From Odobenus rosmarus divergens (lineage: Eukaryota; Chordata; Mammalia; Carnivora; Odobenidae): DNA of 64,000 bases. A program made the position numbers and the translations under genes. The notes under the pieces were generated by a model. That model made no database searches. It saw only the letters and a program-made list of their open reading frames with translations, and was not told the origin of the DNA. Positions within the stretch are counted from its first letter, which is position 1. Each line of letters begins with the position of its first letter. Location: contig NW_004450458.1 in the NCBI RefSeq assembly GCF_000321225.1, positions 2,689,528 through 2,753,527 of the forward strand. Reading direction: 5' to 3'. Positions 32,359 through 44,700 of the stretch are shown piece by piece.

Positions 32359-32478
32359 ATGAGAGAAAGAAGGGAAGGACAGAAAGAAAGAAGCAAAAAG
32401 AAGAAAGGGGTAGGGAAAAAAGAAATCCTGGAAGGATTGAAGGAAAGAAAGAAGGATGAAAAAAAGAACAAAAATTAA
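32359..32478 (+). repeat. 120-bp polypurine tract
   Basis: Almost all A or G on the + strand, with only a handful of pyrimidines (AAGAAGGGAAGG, AGAAAGAAAGAAG and GGAAAGAAAGAAGGATG blocks). Long homopurine-homopyrimidine tracts can form triplex DNA and often mutate by slippage. The 66-codon open frame over it is low-complexity. Confidence 0.85.
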
Positions 32479-32479
32479 T

Positions 32480-33010
32480 TTCTAGAAGTAAGATTGTTAA
32501 ATCAAGGGTACCACATTTAAAATTTTAATATGTACTAATTTGATTTTAGAAATGTTGTACCAATTTCCATTTCAAACACAAAGGGTAATTGAGATAACCT
32601 CTTTCTCCAGACTATTGCCAGTAGTGTACATTAATAGTAAAAATATTTTCTTACCTGAAAAGGTAAAAAATAGTTCATTAGAAATGCCATTTATTTTACA
32701 TGATTGGTGAAAATGTATAGTTTTACCACTGGAACTCATTTATTCTTATTGATTTATAATAGCTCTTTATATATTAAGTGCAGTAAAACTTTGCATATAG
32801 GATATGTCACCAAAGTATACCAAGGTTGTAAGTTGTTTAGTTTCCTTTAATATATATTTTGGCATATAGAAGTTTCTATGTAGTTTAATCTGTAAATTTC
32901 TTTCTTTTTTAAAGTGTTATATTAAATAGTTTATCATTTTCCCTATGTTTTGAAATGTCGCTTTTATTCTATAATAAGCACATACAAGTTATATATTTTT
33001 TACCTGGAAA
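32480..33010 (+). mobile_element. L1ME-type 3' UTR
   Basis: TTTCTAGAAGTAAGATTGTT, GTTGTACCAATTTCCATTTC, TTGATTTATAATAGCTCTTT and TATAGAAGTTTCTATGTAGT follow the order of the old L1ME 3' UTR. It is non-coding and diverged. Confidence 0.7.
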
Positions 33011-33579
33011 GTATTGTTAGACTGATTTATTGCTTATCTCATGCTAGTATCAGACTCCATTGATTAACGTAGCTCAGATAGCTCAGATATGAATCAGGGG
33101 CATCCTGTAACTAATGTAATGCATAATGTAATATGACATATCCATTAAAGTATATTTTCAAATAATAAAATATGAGGAAATGTTCAAAATATAATGGGGA
33201 GCATAAACAATATTATGATCCAGTTATAGAAAACACACATTGCATAGGAAGAATCTGAAAGCACACATAAAGATGTGTTGATAATGGCTATCTGTGTGTG
33301 ATAATAAATTTCATAATTTACTTTTTTCTAATATTACTCTAAATTTTCCACATTTTTTCCTATGAGCTCAAGTTGCTCTTACAATCAATGCTAAAACAAC
33401 GAACATGATTTTAACCACTAAAATCACTGAAGAAATAATAAAAAAAATGTGATATCACCTATAAAACTAAAAGTTATCTATATGAGCATTACCTGCCCAA
33501 GAGAGATGCCAAAAGTTGCATTCTGAAAACATTTTAGAAGATAAGCTTCTATGAAATAGGAATAAAACCTGCAACATAT

Positions 33580-34815
33580 TCTTCCTTAGCCTCACTCTCA
33601 ACTGATAAATTGGTTTACTACTTCGCTAGGAAAATTGAAGCAATCAGAAGAGAACCACCACCACAAATTCTTGCCACTCTATCTACTGACCTACTGGCAC
33701 CTGCTCCCAGATATGCTTCCTTTCAGCCTTTACCAAAGATGAAGGAACCCTGCGGGGCGCCTGGGTGGCTCAGTCATTAAGCGTCTTCCTTCGGCTCGGG
33801 TCATGGTCCCGGGGTCCTGGGATTGAGCCCCGCATCAGGCTCCCTACTGGGCGGGAAGCCTGCTTCTCCCTCTCTCACTCCCCCTGCTTGTGTTCCCTCT
33901 CTTGCTGTGTCTCTCTCTGTCAAATAAATAAAATAAAATCTTTAAAAAAAAAAAAAAGATGAAGGAACCCTGCTCTTCTAAAGTTATCTCCCTACTTAAG
34001 CACTAGATCCCATCCTCTGTTAAGGATACTGCTCCCAACAGCTTTTTCCTCTTTTCTAAATTATCATTTTAATAATACAAATTTGCTATTGTTTCTCCAT
34101 CTTGGAAAAGAATTACTCCAGACTCCATTCTCCTTATCATCTACAACCTCACATCTTTGCTACCCTTTATTATAAGACTCCTTGGAAGAAATTTCCCTTC
34201 TTGCTATCACTAATTCCTCCAATGCTTGCTGACACCTACTCTACTCATGATTTCATACCTGTACTCTGTGGAAACTACTCTCACCAAGGCCAACAATAAC
34301 CCCACCTCCATATTCTTAAAGGCAATAGTCCATTCTCAATCCTTATTTTACCTCATTCAGTAAAAATGTTTTTCATAATTAAGCACTCTCTCATTCTTTG
34401 TAAACTTTTTTTACTTGGTTGCCAGGACACTACTAGTTTTCTTTCTATATCTGTGGTGACAGTTTTCAGTTCCCTTTACTGTAGCCTCTTCTTTTCTCTT
34501 GCTTCTCAATGGTGAAGTGCTCCAGGACTCAGTCCTTGTTTTCTCTTCTCTTTGCTTTCACCTTTCATTATTCATCTCTGTTACTAGAGGAGATAATTCC
34601 CAAATTTATAAGTCTAGCCCAAATCTATCCTACAAACATCAGACATACCTATCCAAATGCCTACTGTGCATCTCCACTTGAGGAAACACCTACCTATGAT
34701 TTTCCCCTCTAAACCTGATTCTCCACATCTTCATGCATTTCAGTTGATGGCAAGACCAACCTTTGATTTTCTCAAGCCAAATGTTTAAAGTTATCCTTGA
34801 CTCTTATATTATTCA
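33580..34815 (+). mobile_element. L2, left part (ORF2 end to 3' region)
   Basis: GAAGCAATCAGAAGAGAACC, CTGGCACCTGCTCCCAGATA, AGTGCTCCAGGACTCAGTCC, ATAATTCCCAAATTTATAAG and GTTATCCTTGACTCTT follow L2 order. The SINE at 33754 interrupts it and the match stops at about 34815, resuming at about 36570. The reading frame is destroyed. All short open frames here are remnants or chance. Confidence 0.8.
33754..33954 (+). mobile_element. Young CAN-SINE with perfect 19-bp target duplication, nested in L2
   Basis: The sense copy has GGGGCGCCTGGGTGGCTCAG, CCTTCGGCTCGGGTCATGGT and CCGGGGTCCTGGGATTGAGC, ending in AAATAAAATAAAATC plus poly-A. AAAGATGAAGGAACCCTGC is identical at 33735-33753 and 33955-33973. 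Its CpGs are intact, suggesting recent insertion. Confidence 0.97.
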
Positions 34816-36570
34816 GGATATTATAATGCAGTAACAAGCACTACTCAAGTCGCAGTGACTTATAACAGCAAAGTTTCCCTGTTATGCTACATTTCCATTT
34901 GGGTTGCCGGAGTTGGGACCAGAAGGATTTGTCTGGCATCACTGTCATCCTCCTTTTGGACCCAGGCTAATGGAGAAGCCATTATGTGGAAAAATTCCCA
35001 GTTATTAAGGCACACCAAAAGAGAAAGAAGAATTGTGAACACCTCTAATGACTACAACAGTTGGCCATTTTAGTCAACTAAACTAGTAAACCAAATGTTT
35101 GGTTCACTCATCATTCAGTATGTAAAATACACTTAGCCCCCCTCACAGTCATATCCTCTATAGTTCAAGATGTCTGGGTAATGTACAGTGGTGTATACAA
35201 TAGGCAGAGGGGATGCCAGGTAAGCACTCTAATAGGTGTGAATGTGGATCTACTTCTATTAACACAAAAGTAAACTTACTAACTATCCCACATACCCAAT
35301 ATATGATAGAGAAACAGAGATAGAAGCATAGTAGATACTTCCATTCAAAAAGAGAGATGGCAATCATTGGTCTAGAACCATTCTAAAACTCCTCGGGCAG
35401 TTGAAAAGGTCTATTCCTTTGGTTGTAGGGAATAATTATTGATTAGACTTTATTTCTGCTTCATGGGAAAAGTTCCCCCTGTTTGTTGTTCTCAATGGCT
35501 CTTAGTTCCACTTTCTGGGAGTTCCTTTCTGTGTCATTATCCTGTTTAGTTATATCTGAAGTGAGCTTTAGAGAATATGCCCTCCTTGGAGACTAAGCAG
35601 CTTTGTCAAACTGTTTCCTGATCCTTGGGGCCTCAGGGTTATTTTAGGTCTGAAATGATTAGAGTCTTTTTAGTTTAGGTTAGCAGCTCTTTTTGGCAGT
35701 ACAACTGTCTCAGAAACTTAGGCAGCTTTGTATTTATTTGATTCCAGTCAGTTTCATGTGCCAATAACCATACTTATAGTTCTTTTTGAGACATGACTTA
35801 ATTGCAGGTGCCTTGAGCTCATTAAGCATTGGTGGGAAAGCGACATCTTTTTCCTAAGCCATTTTCTGCTACATTAACTGAGCATCACCATAATCTACTC
35901 AGAGGTAGTAACAATGGGAATGAGGGGCTTCCATTGATTTGATCCTTGCCAAAAGGCTTTCTTTGCTCAAAGACATTCTCAAGTTTACTTTGTCCTGGTA
36001 GGTTGTGAAAAACAGTAACCTACTCCAAACTTATAAGTCGCCACATTTTCCTATTCTCTTCATCCCCTTTTATTTCTGCTTGCTGATTCTTTTTAAGCTC
36101 ATCTCTTTTTTTGTAGTACATTGTCAAATGCAGAGTTATATCGAACACATGCTACTAACATTCTATTTTTTCTCATCTTTTCATATCCTAGGATACTCAT
36201 TAAATATGTTATATACTTTCCAAGTGATTGCTGGTTAACAATTGCTAGTTTAAAAAAAAGTGATTTCTTGTGCCAGTTATATATTCATCACAAGTCCCCC
36301 GAGGAATCTACACAATATTGTCATCATTCTCACTCTGTGCCCACATTGATCAAGTACCTGCTCTCCAGAACACTGCTGATTGTCAAAGCAGAGGGGAAAA
36401 GGAGTATAAGCAGCATGACAGGTTCGTAAGCTCTCAGGAAGACATGAAATATATCCACTCACAGGATCAAAGCAAGTTATATGGTCACGGAAAGGTGGGA
36501 GTGCAGTCATGAAGGGCTGGTTCAGCCGTAAAGATCTGTACTGCCTCTAATAGCTCCTCTTGACTACATA
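34816..36570. mobile_element. 1.75-kb insertion splitting the L2, possibly an old LTR element
   Basis: The L2 match breaks off at 34815 and resumes at 36570, so this block was inserted into the L2. Its left end (TGCAGTAACAAGCACTACTC … GGACCCAGGCTAATGGAG … AATGACTAC) and its right end (… CAAAGCAAGTTATATGGTCA …) both recall one old LTR-like mammalian repeat whose name I cannot fix. The middle is unassigned and no retroviral protein frame is visible. Insertion is clear from the L2 break; its class is a guess. Confidence 0.4.
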
Positions 36571-37440
36571 TCAACCATTCAGAAACTCTATTGGGTATGC
36601 TTTGAAAATGAACCCAGAATCTGACTACTTATCCCACAATTCTCTGCCATGGTCCCAATCTGAGCCACTGTTATTGCTCTCCTGGATTTCTCAGTAGTCC
36701 CCTTATTGATTTCCCTACCTTTACTCTCACTCCACTTTGATCCATTCCCAACACATTAACTAACATGATCCTTCTTCTTCTTCTTCTTCTTTTTTTTTAA
36801 AGATTTTATTTATTTATTTGACAGAGAGAGACCCAGCGAGAGAGTGAACACAAGCAGGGGGAGTGGGAGAGGGAGAAACTGGTTTCCCGCAGAGCAGGGA
36901 GCCTGATGCGGGGCTTGATCCCAGGACCCTGGGATCATGACCTGAGCCGAAGGCAGACGCTTAATGACTGAGCCACCCAGGCGCCCCACTAACATGATCC
37001 TTCTAAAATAAGTGAGATCACATGACTCCTTTGCTCAAACTCTCCATTAGGTTGGCCTAAAAAGCAAAGTTCTCATGATAAAATCAAGTCACCTTGAATA
37101 AGCTGAGTTATTACCTCTCCTTACCTCACACCTACACTTGCCTTTATTTACTGTGTTCTATCATCCTGGCCTTTTCCTATTTCCCAAACATAACTTTTCT
37201 TTCAGCCTAGAAGATAATTCTGATTATCTGTTCATCTGATATACACACTGCTCAATTCCCCCAGAGGTCCACATGGCTAACTATTTCACTCCTTTCTTGT
37301 CTTTGTTCAAATGGCATTTTCTCACTGGAACCACTAACCCTTCTTTAAAAGCTGCATCTCACAACCACCCACTAGAGAGCCCTCTAAATCTGATGAACAC
37401 TTTTTTCATACTCCCACAGTCTCTAAGTCTTATATAGTTT
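36570..37440 (+). mobile_element. L2, right part (3' region)
   Basis: GAAAATGAACCCAGAATCTG, GTCCCAATCTGAGCCACTGT, CTCCTGGATTTCTCAGTAGT, GATCACATGACTCCTTTGCT and GTCTTTGTTCAAATGGCATT continue exactly where 34815 stopped in the L2 order. It is interrupted by the SINE at 36776. Confidence 0.8.
36776..36987 (-). mobile_element. CAN-SINE with perfect 17-bp target duplication, nested in L2
   Basis: The antisense copy has tail TAAAGATTTTATTTATTTAT, preceded by a CTT run, and head end GACTGAGCCACCCAGGCGCC. ACTAACATGATCCTTCT is repeated at 36759-36775 and 36988-37004. The minus-strand open frame 36810-36995 is the usual SINE frame. Confidence 0.96.
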
Positions 37441-37559
37441 CTTATGCAGGTCAGTTGAACTCTTTTCACTTATTACAACTTTAGTCTTTTACACACACAC
37501 AGCCACTGGAGGATCAACCACTGGACAGGCTTTTAAAAGCATTTGCTCACCAAAGATCC

Positions 37560-39105
37560 TGACTGGAAGAAAATATTACATTAGATGCTGGGAAAAAATA
37601 TGTCCAAACCAAAACAAAACCAACCAACCAAACAAACAAAAATCTCCAACTTCACTATGAGTCATGAGGCAAGCTTTTAATAGACAATCCTAGAACCAAT
37701 TCTTAGATATTTTGAATTAGGAGAGCATGGGTGGTTCCTGGAAATATGTATTTTAAAAAAAGCATTGAATATAACTACAACACATTTCCAGATATTCACT
37801 AATATAGATAGCATAAATAATACAACATATCAGTATATTTTGCATAGAAGGATGTTAATGTTTTATAATGTCAATATAAAATCACATTAATAAGAATATA
37901 TCATATATCAGGATTCTCCAACAAAAAAAGAAAAAAAATCATTAAATTACACACAACAGAAGTTGTACAATATATATTCAGGTAAGAGTGTGCAGAAACA
38001 ATTATAAAATTTTAGACATGTATATATTAAAAATTATACATGTTTGAGGACCTTTTAAAAGTACTTGTGCACCACCCCCCAAAACTACTTGTGGATCAAA
38101 AGGAAATAAAATGTGCAATCATAAATTATTTAAAAAACTATATTTATGAAGCAATTAGAACACTATATATAAAAACTTATGAAATGTGACCAGAGTTGTA
38201 TCTAGATAGAAATACTTTTACTATTAAAACAATAAAAATAAAGAAGCTAGAAAAAAAATATATAAAATAAAACTTGCAAAGCTAAAGATCATTCAGAAAA
38301 GAGGACATAAATTATAATAACTTTTTTGGTGTTAAAGCTCATTATTAATTTTCTCTTCTGTCAAGATTGGGAAAGAAGAGAAAAAAAATACAAACATACA
38401 ACCTTAGGTATCAGAGAAGTGCAATATAACCACAGATAAAGAAGAGATTAAAAATCAGAGTTTAATATACATATCTCTGTGGTGATAAATAAAAATGTTT
38501 CACTGGGACAAATAATTTTTTAAGTATCAAGTTTATTTTAGAAGAATTGAATTCCTAAAGTAATAAACATGGACAGCATTTTTTAAAGTATTTTGGAAAA
38601 CATCTTTCAGGAAATCATTTAGGCTGGATGGATTTCTGGTTGATTTTTTTGGGAGGTGATTTAAATAAAATCATTAAGGAACTGATAAATTCCATGCTAT
38701 TCAAATTATTCTAAATAATTGAAAAAATATGAGTTTCTACCCATTTTAAGTCTATATTATCAGCATATGTATGTATTAAGATTGACAGATGGTGGCTACC
38801 CAACAATGATGATGGGTATATATACCCATCCATACACACGCACAGACAAACATATGCACACAAGAATTACAGACCTGAGGAAAATGTTAGCAAGTTTTGT
38901 ATAGTTTTGTATATACTAAATTAAGAAAAACTTCTGTTCCTAAATAAGTTTTACTTAGTCATTGAACAATGATTCACCATTAAAAAGTTTATTAGTACAA
39001 TGTATAACATTAGTAAGGGAAAGAAAAATAAAAATGATCTTATTGACAGAATTTATTATCCATTCAAATTTTTCAGTAAGGGAAGAATAACCCAGTAAAT
39101 TGTAT
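37560..39105 (+). mobile_element. Diverged L1M fragments
   Basis: GACTGGAAGAAAATATTACA, TGTGGATCAAAAGGAAATAA and a GTAAGGGAAAGAAAAATAAAAA segment resemble old L1M sequence, but matches are patchy. The AT-rich remainder (38400-39000) is unassigned. No frame survives. Confidence 0.45.
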
Positions 39106-40169
39106 TGGGAGGATTTAGAGTAGTGACATCAGCAAAAAGGTGGAATAGAACTTTTTACTGTCTTTGCCCTAAAGAACACCAATTTTTATAACAACCCTCA
39201 GATGAGAATATTTTTGTGGAAGTCCTAGAGTCCAGTGGAGAAGTTCTAGCACACTACTGGATTAAAAAAAAATTCCAAGAATGGACCCATTGAAGAGGGT
39301 AAGAGGAACAGTTATATTTTACCTGTATCAACCCTCTTCCAAGGCAGCACAGATCAGTACTCTTGGCACATGATTTTGTCCATGGGAAAAGTGAAAGCAT
39401 GCAAGTGAGCACCCAGCTTCTGCAGCTATGCATGATGCTATCAAAGAGGCCCACTTCCTTCTTGTCCCAGACACAATACTGAGGTATGCTGCAAAACTGA
39501 GGGGCAGAGAAGGGTGGGAAGAATAACAGCTAGAGCTTAGAGATAGTCAAAGGAACACAAATCCTACTAATTGCTTTGCAGTCTCCATTAGGAATCTTGT
39601 CCATGAACCACTCAGGACACCTCACCTGTGGATCTCCTTAACTATCCCATGGGCACCCTTAACGCTCCACATGTCTCACCCACACAACCCCCACCTCACG
39701 ATCAGCTCCCTGTGTGCCTCTCAAGGGCAAAGAGTGCAAACCTTTTCAGACAGCTAGTGAACATATGTGAAAAGCTGAACTAATTTCACAGGATTGTAAA
39801 AAAAGTACACAAACTTAAGCATTCAGCAACACCCTAGGGAAAGCAACCCTAGGGGAGGCTGTTAAAACTTAGTTTGATTTTGCAGGATCAAGAGAAATCA
39901 TATAGTCTTAAGAACTCATCCCACCAAAAAGGAAGAGATGTGAAGGCAGGCATATCCACAAAAAAAGTCCAAAAAAGCCTGAGAATGCCCAGCAGGGCAG
40001 ACAGAAGGTATTTCTCTCCTAAAGTCAATGAGTAAAGACTGGAGGAAGTGTCTACTTCTTCAAACCCAAAGATAGCAATGCAAGATTTCAAGGAACATGA
40101 AAAACCAAGGAAACATAACACCACAAAGGGAATATAATCATTTCCAGCAAATGACCCCAAAGAAATAAA

Positions 40170-40930
40170 GATCTGTGATTTGCTTGATAAAAACTCAAAA
40201 TAATTGTTCTAAGGAAGGCCACTCACCTACAAGAACACACATTTCAATGAAATCAAGAAAAAAGATATGTGAGCAAAATAAGACTGACAGAGAGATAGAA
40301 ATCATAAAAAGAACCAGAGTATTTGTTGCTGAAGAGTACAATGAATGCAATAGAGAGCATCTGCAGTAGACTTGATCAAACAGAAGAAAGAATCTGTGAT
40401 GAAGAAGACAGGTCATTTGAAATTACCCAGTCAGGTGAGAACGAAGGAAAAAAACATTTTAAAAGTGTGAAGAAAACCTGTGTAAATTATGAGATACCAT
40501 CAAGTGAAAATATCTGTGCATATTGTAGTCCCAGAAGGAAAAGAGAGAGAGATAGAGAAAGAGGCAGAATGACTAAGAATGTTCAAATCTGGAAAATATT
40601 CAGATATCCAAGTTCATGAAGCTCATAGTTCCCCCAAAGATTCAACCCAAGGATGTCTTCTTCAAGACACATTATATTAAAACTATCTAAAATAAGAAAG
40701 AGAGAGAGAGCGGAAACTTTAAAAGCGGCAAGAGAAAAAAAAATTCTCACATATTAGGGAATCCTTGTAAGGTTATCAGCAGATTTCTCAGCGGAAGAAA
40801 CCTTGCAGGCCAGAGGACAATGGGATGATATAGTGAAAGCATACCACTACAAAAAATCATCAACCCACAAAACAAGACAGTAAAAGAAAAAAAGGAACAG
40901 GGAACTATAAAACAGCTAAAAAACAATAAT
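40170..40930 (+). pseudogene. L1 ORF1 remnant
   Basis: Corresponds to the L1 RNA-binding chaperone (ORF1p). GATCTGTGATTTGCTTGATA, CTTGATCAAACAGAAGAAAG, GACAGGTCATTTGAAATTAC and AACCTTGCAGGCCAGAGGAC are the diagnostic segments. The frame is broken by stops and indels; surviving open pieces are 60-100 codons (for example 40175-40369 and 40323-40619, which lie in different frames). The 40518-40560 stretch has become a charged, low-complexity GA-rich piece. It cannot encode a functional protein. Confidence 0.75.
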
Positions 40931-40934
40931 AAGG

Positions 40935-43900
40935 TGGCATTCATAAGTCCTTGCCTAACAATAATTAGTTTAATAGTAAATATAATAAATTCTCCAGTCA
41001 AAAAGCATAGTGTTGGTGAATGTATTAAGATATAATAACCGGCAAGATACTTTGGCTTTAAGGACATACATAGGCTCAAAGTGAAGGGATGGAAAAAGAG
41101 ATTCCATCCAAATAAAAACTAAAAGAGAGGAGGGATAGATATACTTACATCAGACAAAATAGATTTTAAGTAAAAATACTGTAACAAGAGACAAAGAAGG
41201 TCATTACATAATGATAGAAGAGTCAATTCATCAAGAGGATATAACAATGGTAAATATATACGCACCCCAAATCAGAGCACTTAAAATATATTAAACAACT
41301 ACTAACAGATCTGAAGGGAGAAAGAGATAACAATACAATAATAGTAAAGAACTTCAACATCCCACTTTCAACAATGGATAGATTGTCCAGAGAGAGAATC
41401 AATACAGAAACATTGAACTTGAACTATACTTTGGGCCAAATGGATCTAACAAACATGTACAGAATGTTCCATCCAACAGTAGCAAGCAGAACACATATTT
41501 TTCTTAAACACACATGGAACATTTTCCAGAACAGATCACATGTTAGGTCACAAAACAAGTTTTAGCAAATTTAAGAAAACTGAAATTATACCTAGGCTCT
41601 TTTCCAAACACAATGGTATGAAACTAAAAATCAACAGCAGGAGGAAAATTGAAAAATTCACAAATATGTGGAAATCAAACAACACACTCTTGAAAAACCA
41701 ATGGGTCAAAGAAGAAATCAAAAGGGAAATAAAAAAAATCTTGAAATAAATGAAAATGAGAATACAACATATTAAAACTTATGGGATGCAGCAAAAGCAG
41801 TTCTAAGAGGGAATTTTATAGCAATAACAATTTGCACTAAGAAAGAAGAAAGATTACAAATAAAAATCCCAATTTAAAACCTCAAGAAGCTAGAAATAAA
41901 ACAACAAGCCAAACCCAAATTTAAAAGGAAGGAAATAACAAAGATCACATAAGAGATTAATGAAATAGAGACCAGGAAAACTATAGAAAGATCAATGAAG
42001 CTTAAAGCCGGGTTTTGTTTGTTTGTTTTGTTTTAAAGATAAAATTCACAAAACTTCAGCTAGACTAAGAAAAAAGAGAAGACAAATACATAAAATCAGA
42101 AATAAAAGAGGGGGCACTATAACTGATACCACAGAAATACAAAGAATCATGAGACCACCATGAGTAATTATGCACCAAAATTTGGACAACCTAGGAGAAA
42201 TGCCTAATTCCTAGAAACATACAACCGACCAAGATTGAATCAAAGAAACAAAATCTGAACAGACTGATAATACATAAGGAGATTAAATCAGCAATCAACA
42301 ACCTCCCAAGAAAGAAAAGCTCAGGACCTAATGGCTTTACTGGTGAGTTCTACAAAATAGTTTAAAGAAGAATTAATATCAATCTTTCTCAAACTCCTCC
42401 AAAAAATTGGAGAGGAGGAAACACTTCCAAAGTCATCTACAAGGCCAGCATTAGACTAGGACAAAACAAGAAAAGAGAATTATAGACCACTATCCCTGAT
42501 AAACATAGATGCAAAAATTGCCAATGAAATACTGGCAAGCTGAATTCAACAACACATTAAAAAATCATACACCATGATCAAGTGGGATTTATCCCTGAGA
42601 TGCAAGATGGTTTAATGCATGCAAAACAATAAATGTGATAAACTATATTAATAAAAGAATAAAAATGATATGATCATCTCAATAGAAAAATATCAACAAA
42701 ATTCAACATCCTTTCCTTGTTAAAACTCTCAAAAAATAAATATAGAAGGAAGGTACCTCACAAAATAAAGGTCATATGTGACAAACCCATAGCTGACATA
42801 CTCAATGGTGAAAAGCCAAATCTTTTCCTTTAAGACCAGAAACAAGACAAGGATGCCTTGTCCTAGCCAGATTAGTTAGGCAAGAAAAAGAAATAAAAGT
42901 CATCCAAATAAAAAAGGAAGCACTGGGTGTTTTACGTAACTAATGAATTATTGAACACTACATCAAAAACTAATGATGTACTATACAGTGGCTAACTGAA
43001 CATAATAAAAAATAAAAAAAAGTAAATAAAATAAATAAATAAAATGTCAGTGAAGGAAAAAAAAAGGAAATTTTTCTGTTTGTGAATGACATGGTATATA
43101 TAGAAAACTCTAAAGATTCCATCAAAAATTACTATAACTAATAAACAAATTCAGTAAAGTTGCAGGATAGGGGTCCAATGTACAAAAGTAAGTCGTATTT
43201 CCATACAGTAACAATGGGCTATGTGAAAGAGAAATTAGAAGAATAATCCTATTTACAATATCATAAAAAAAGCGTAGTTAGGAATAAATTTAACCAAGGA
43301 GGCGATACACCCATACACTGAAAACCATAAGACACTGATAAAAGAAATGGAAGAAGACACAAATAAATAAAGAAATATCTTATGTTCATGAATTAAAATT
43401 AATATTGTTAAAATGTTCATTCTGCCCAAAGGGATCTATAGAATTAATGCAATCCCTATTGAATTTACATTGGTTTTTTTGACAGAAATAGAAAAAGCAG
43501 TTCTAAAATTTGTATGGGACTGTAAAAAATTCAAATAACCAAAGTGATCTTGAGAAAGAAAAGCAAAGCCTGACGTACCCTACTTTCAAACTATACCACA
43601 AAGTATAGAAATTAAGACAGTATGGTAATGGCATAAAATAGACATATAGACTAATGCAACAAAATAGAAAGCCCAGAATCAAATTCCTTTGTATATAGTC
43701 AACTAATATTTGGCAAGGGAGCCAGGAATACTTAAAGGGGAAAGGATAGTCTCTCAACAAATGATGTTGGGAAACTGGATAAACACATGAAGGAAATGAA
43801 ATTGGACCCCTATCTTATGCCACTCACAAAAATTAACTCAAAGTAAATCAGTCATAAACATAAGACCTCTTACCATATAAGTACTGGAATAAAAAACATA

Positions 43901-44700
43901 AGGAGGAAGTCCTTCAACATTGATCTTTCTTATGATTTTTTGGATATGAAAACCAAAAGCATAAAAAAAAAAAATAAAAGTCAAAAATCAATTAGTAAGA
44001 CCACATCAAACCTAAAAGCTCCCGCGCAACAAAGGAAACCATCAACAAAAGGAAAAGGAAATCTATACATGCAAGCCATATATCTGAAAAGGGGTTAATA
44101 TCCAACACATATAGGGAACTCATACTACTCAATGGCAAAAAAAAACAACTCAATTAAAAAATGGGCAAAGGATCTGAATAGATATTTTTTCAAAGAAGAC
44201 ATACAAATGATTAATGGTGCTCGATATCACTAGTCATCAGAAAAATGCAAGTCAAAACCACAATGAGGTATTGTACCTGTTAGGATAAAATGGCTTTAAT
44301 AAAAAAGACAACAGATAATGTGTTGGCGAGGATGTGGAGAAAGGGAATCCTTGTACACTGTCAGGAAGTAAATCCAAGTGCAAAGTACTATGGAAAAGAG
44401 TATTGAGGTCCCTCAAGAAATTAAAAACAGAATTACCATTTGACCCCCAAATCTCCTCTTTTTTGGAAAATGTCCAAAGGAAATAAAATTAGTATCTCAA
44501 AGAAATATCTGCACTCCCATGTTCATTACAGCATTACTCACAGCAGCCAACATACAGGAACAACCTAAATTTCTGTCAACAGATAAATGGATAAAGAAAA
44601 TGTGGTACACACACACACTGGAATATTATTTAGTCATAAAAAAGAAGGAAATTTTGATATTGGTGACAATATGAATGAACCTAGAGGATATTATGCTACG
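40935..44700 (+). pseudogene. L1 ORF2 remnant (endonuclease/reverse transcriptase)
   Basis: Segments in ORF2 order include AAGTGAAGGGATGGAAAAAG, CCATGATCAAGTGGGATTTA, AATTCAGTAAAGTTGCAGGA and AAGAAAATGTGGTACACACA. The reverse-transcriptase catalytic FADD site reads FVND (43079-43090), so the first metal-binding aspartate is lost. About 30 bp before CTAGCCAG (near 42860) are missing relative to the usual L1 order. The nested insert at 42920 and many stops finish the inactivation. Open pieces such as 41374-41565 and 41540-41749 are fragments. Confidence 0.8.
42920..43059 (+). mobile_element. Carnivore L1 3' end nested in the older L1
   Basis: CACTGGGTGTTTTACGTAAC, AACACTACATCAAAAACTAA and TGATGTACTATACAGTGGCT match the carnivore L1 3' terminus (compare 47045-47115), followed by an A-rich tail. 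AAAAAAGGAA on both sides (42910-42919 and 43060-43069) is a plausible target duplication. The host L1 order continues after it with TTTTTCTGTTTGTGAATGAC. It is heavily 5'-truncated. Confidence 0.75.

Noticed and set aside
32259..32459. 66-codon Lys/Glu/Arg-rich open frame
   Set aside because: It is a translation of the polypurine tract and has no coding support.
33754..33830. tRNA-like heads of SINEs as tRNA genes
   Set aside because: They have A- and B-box-like sequence but no complete cloverleaf and are followed by the SINE body and tail; none is a functional tRNA gene.
40747..41079. Minus-strand hydrophobic open frame of 110 codons
   Set aside because: It is antisense to L1 ORF1/ORF2; hydrophobicity arises from T-rich complement of A-rich L1 sequence.
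40175..41749. Several open frames resembling coiled-coil or nucleic-acid-binding protein
   Set aside because: They are fragments of the decayed L1 ORF1/ORF2, not host genes.
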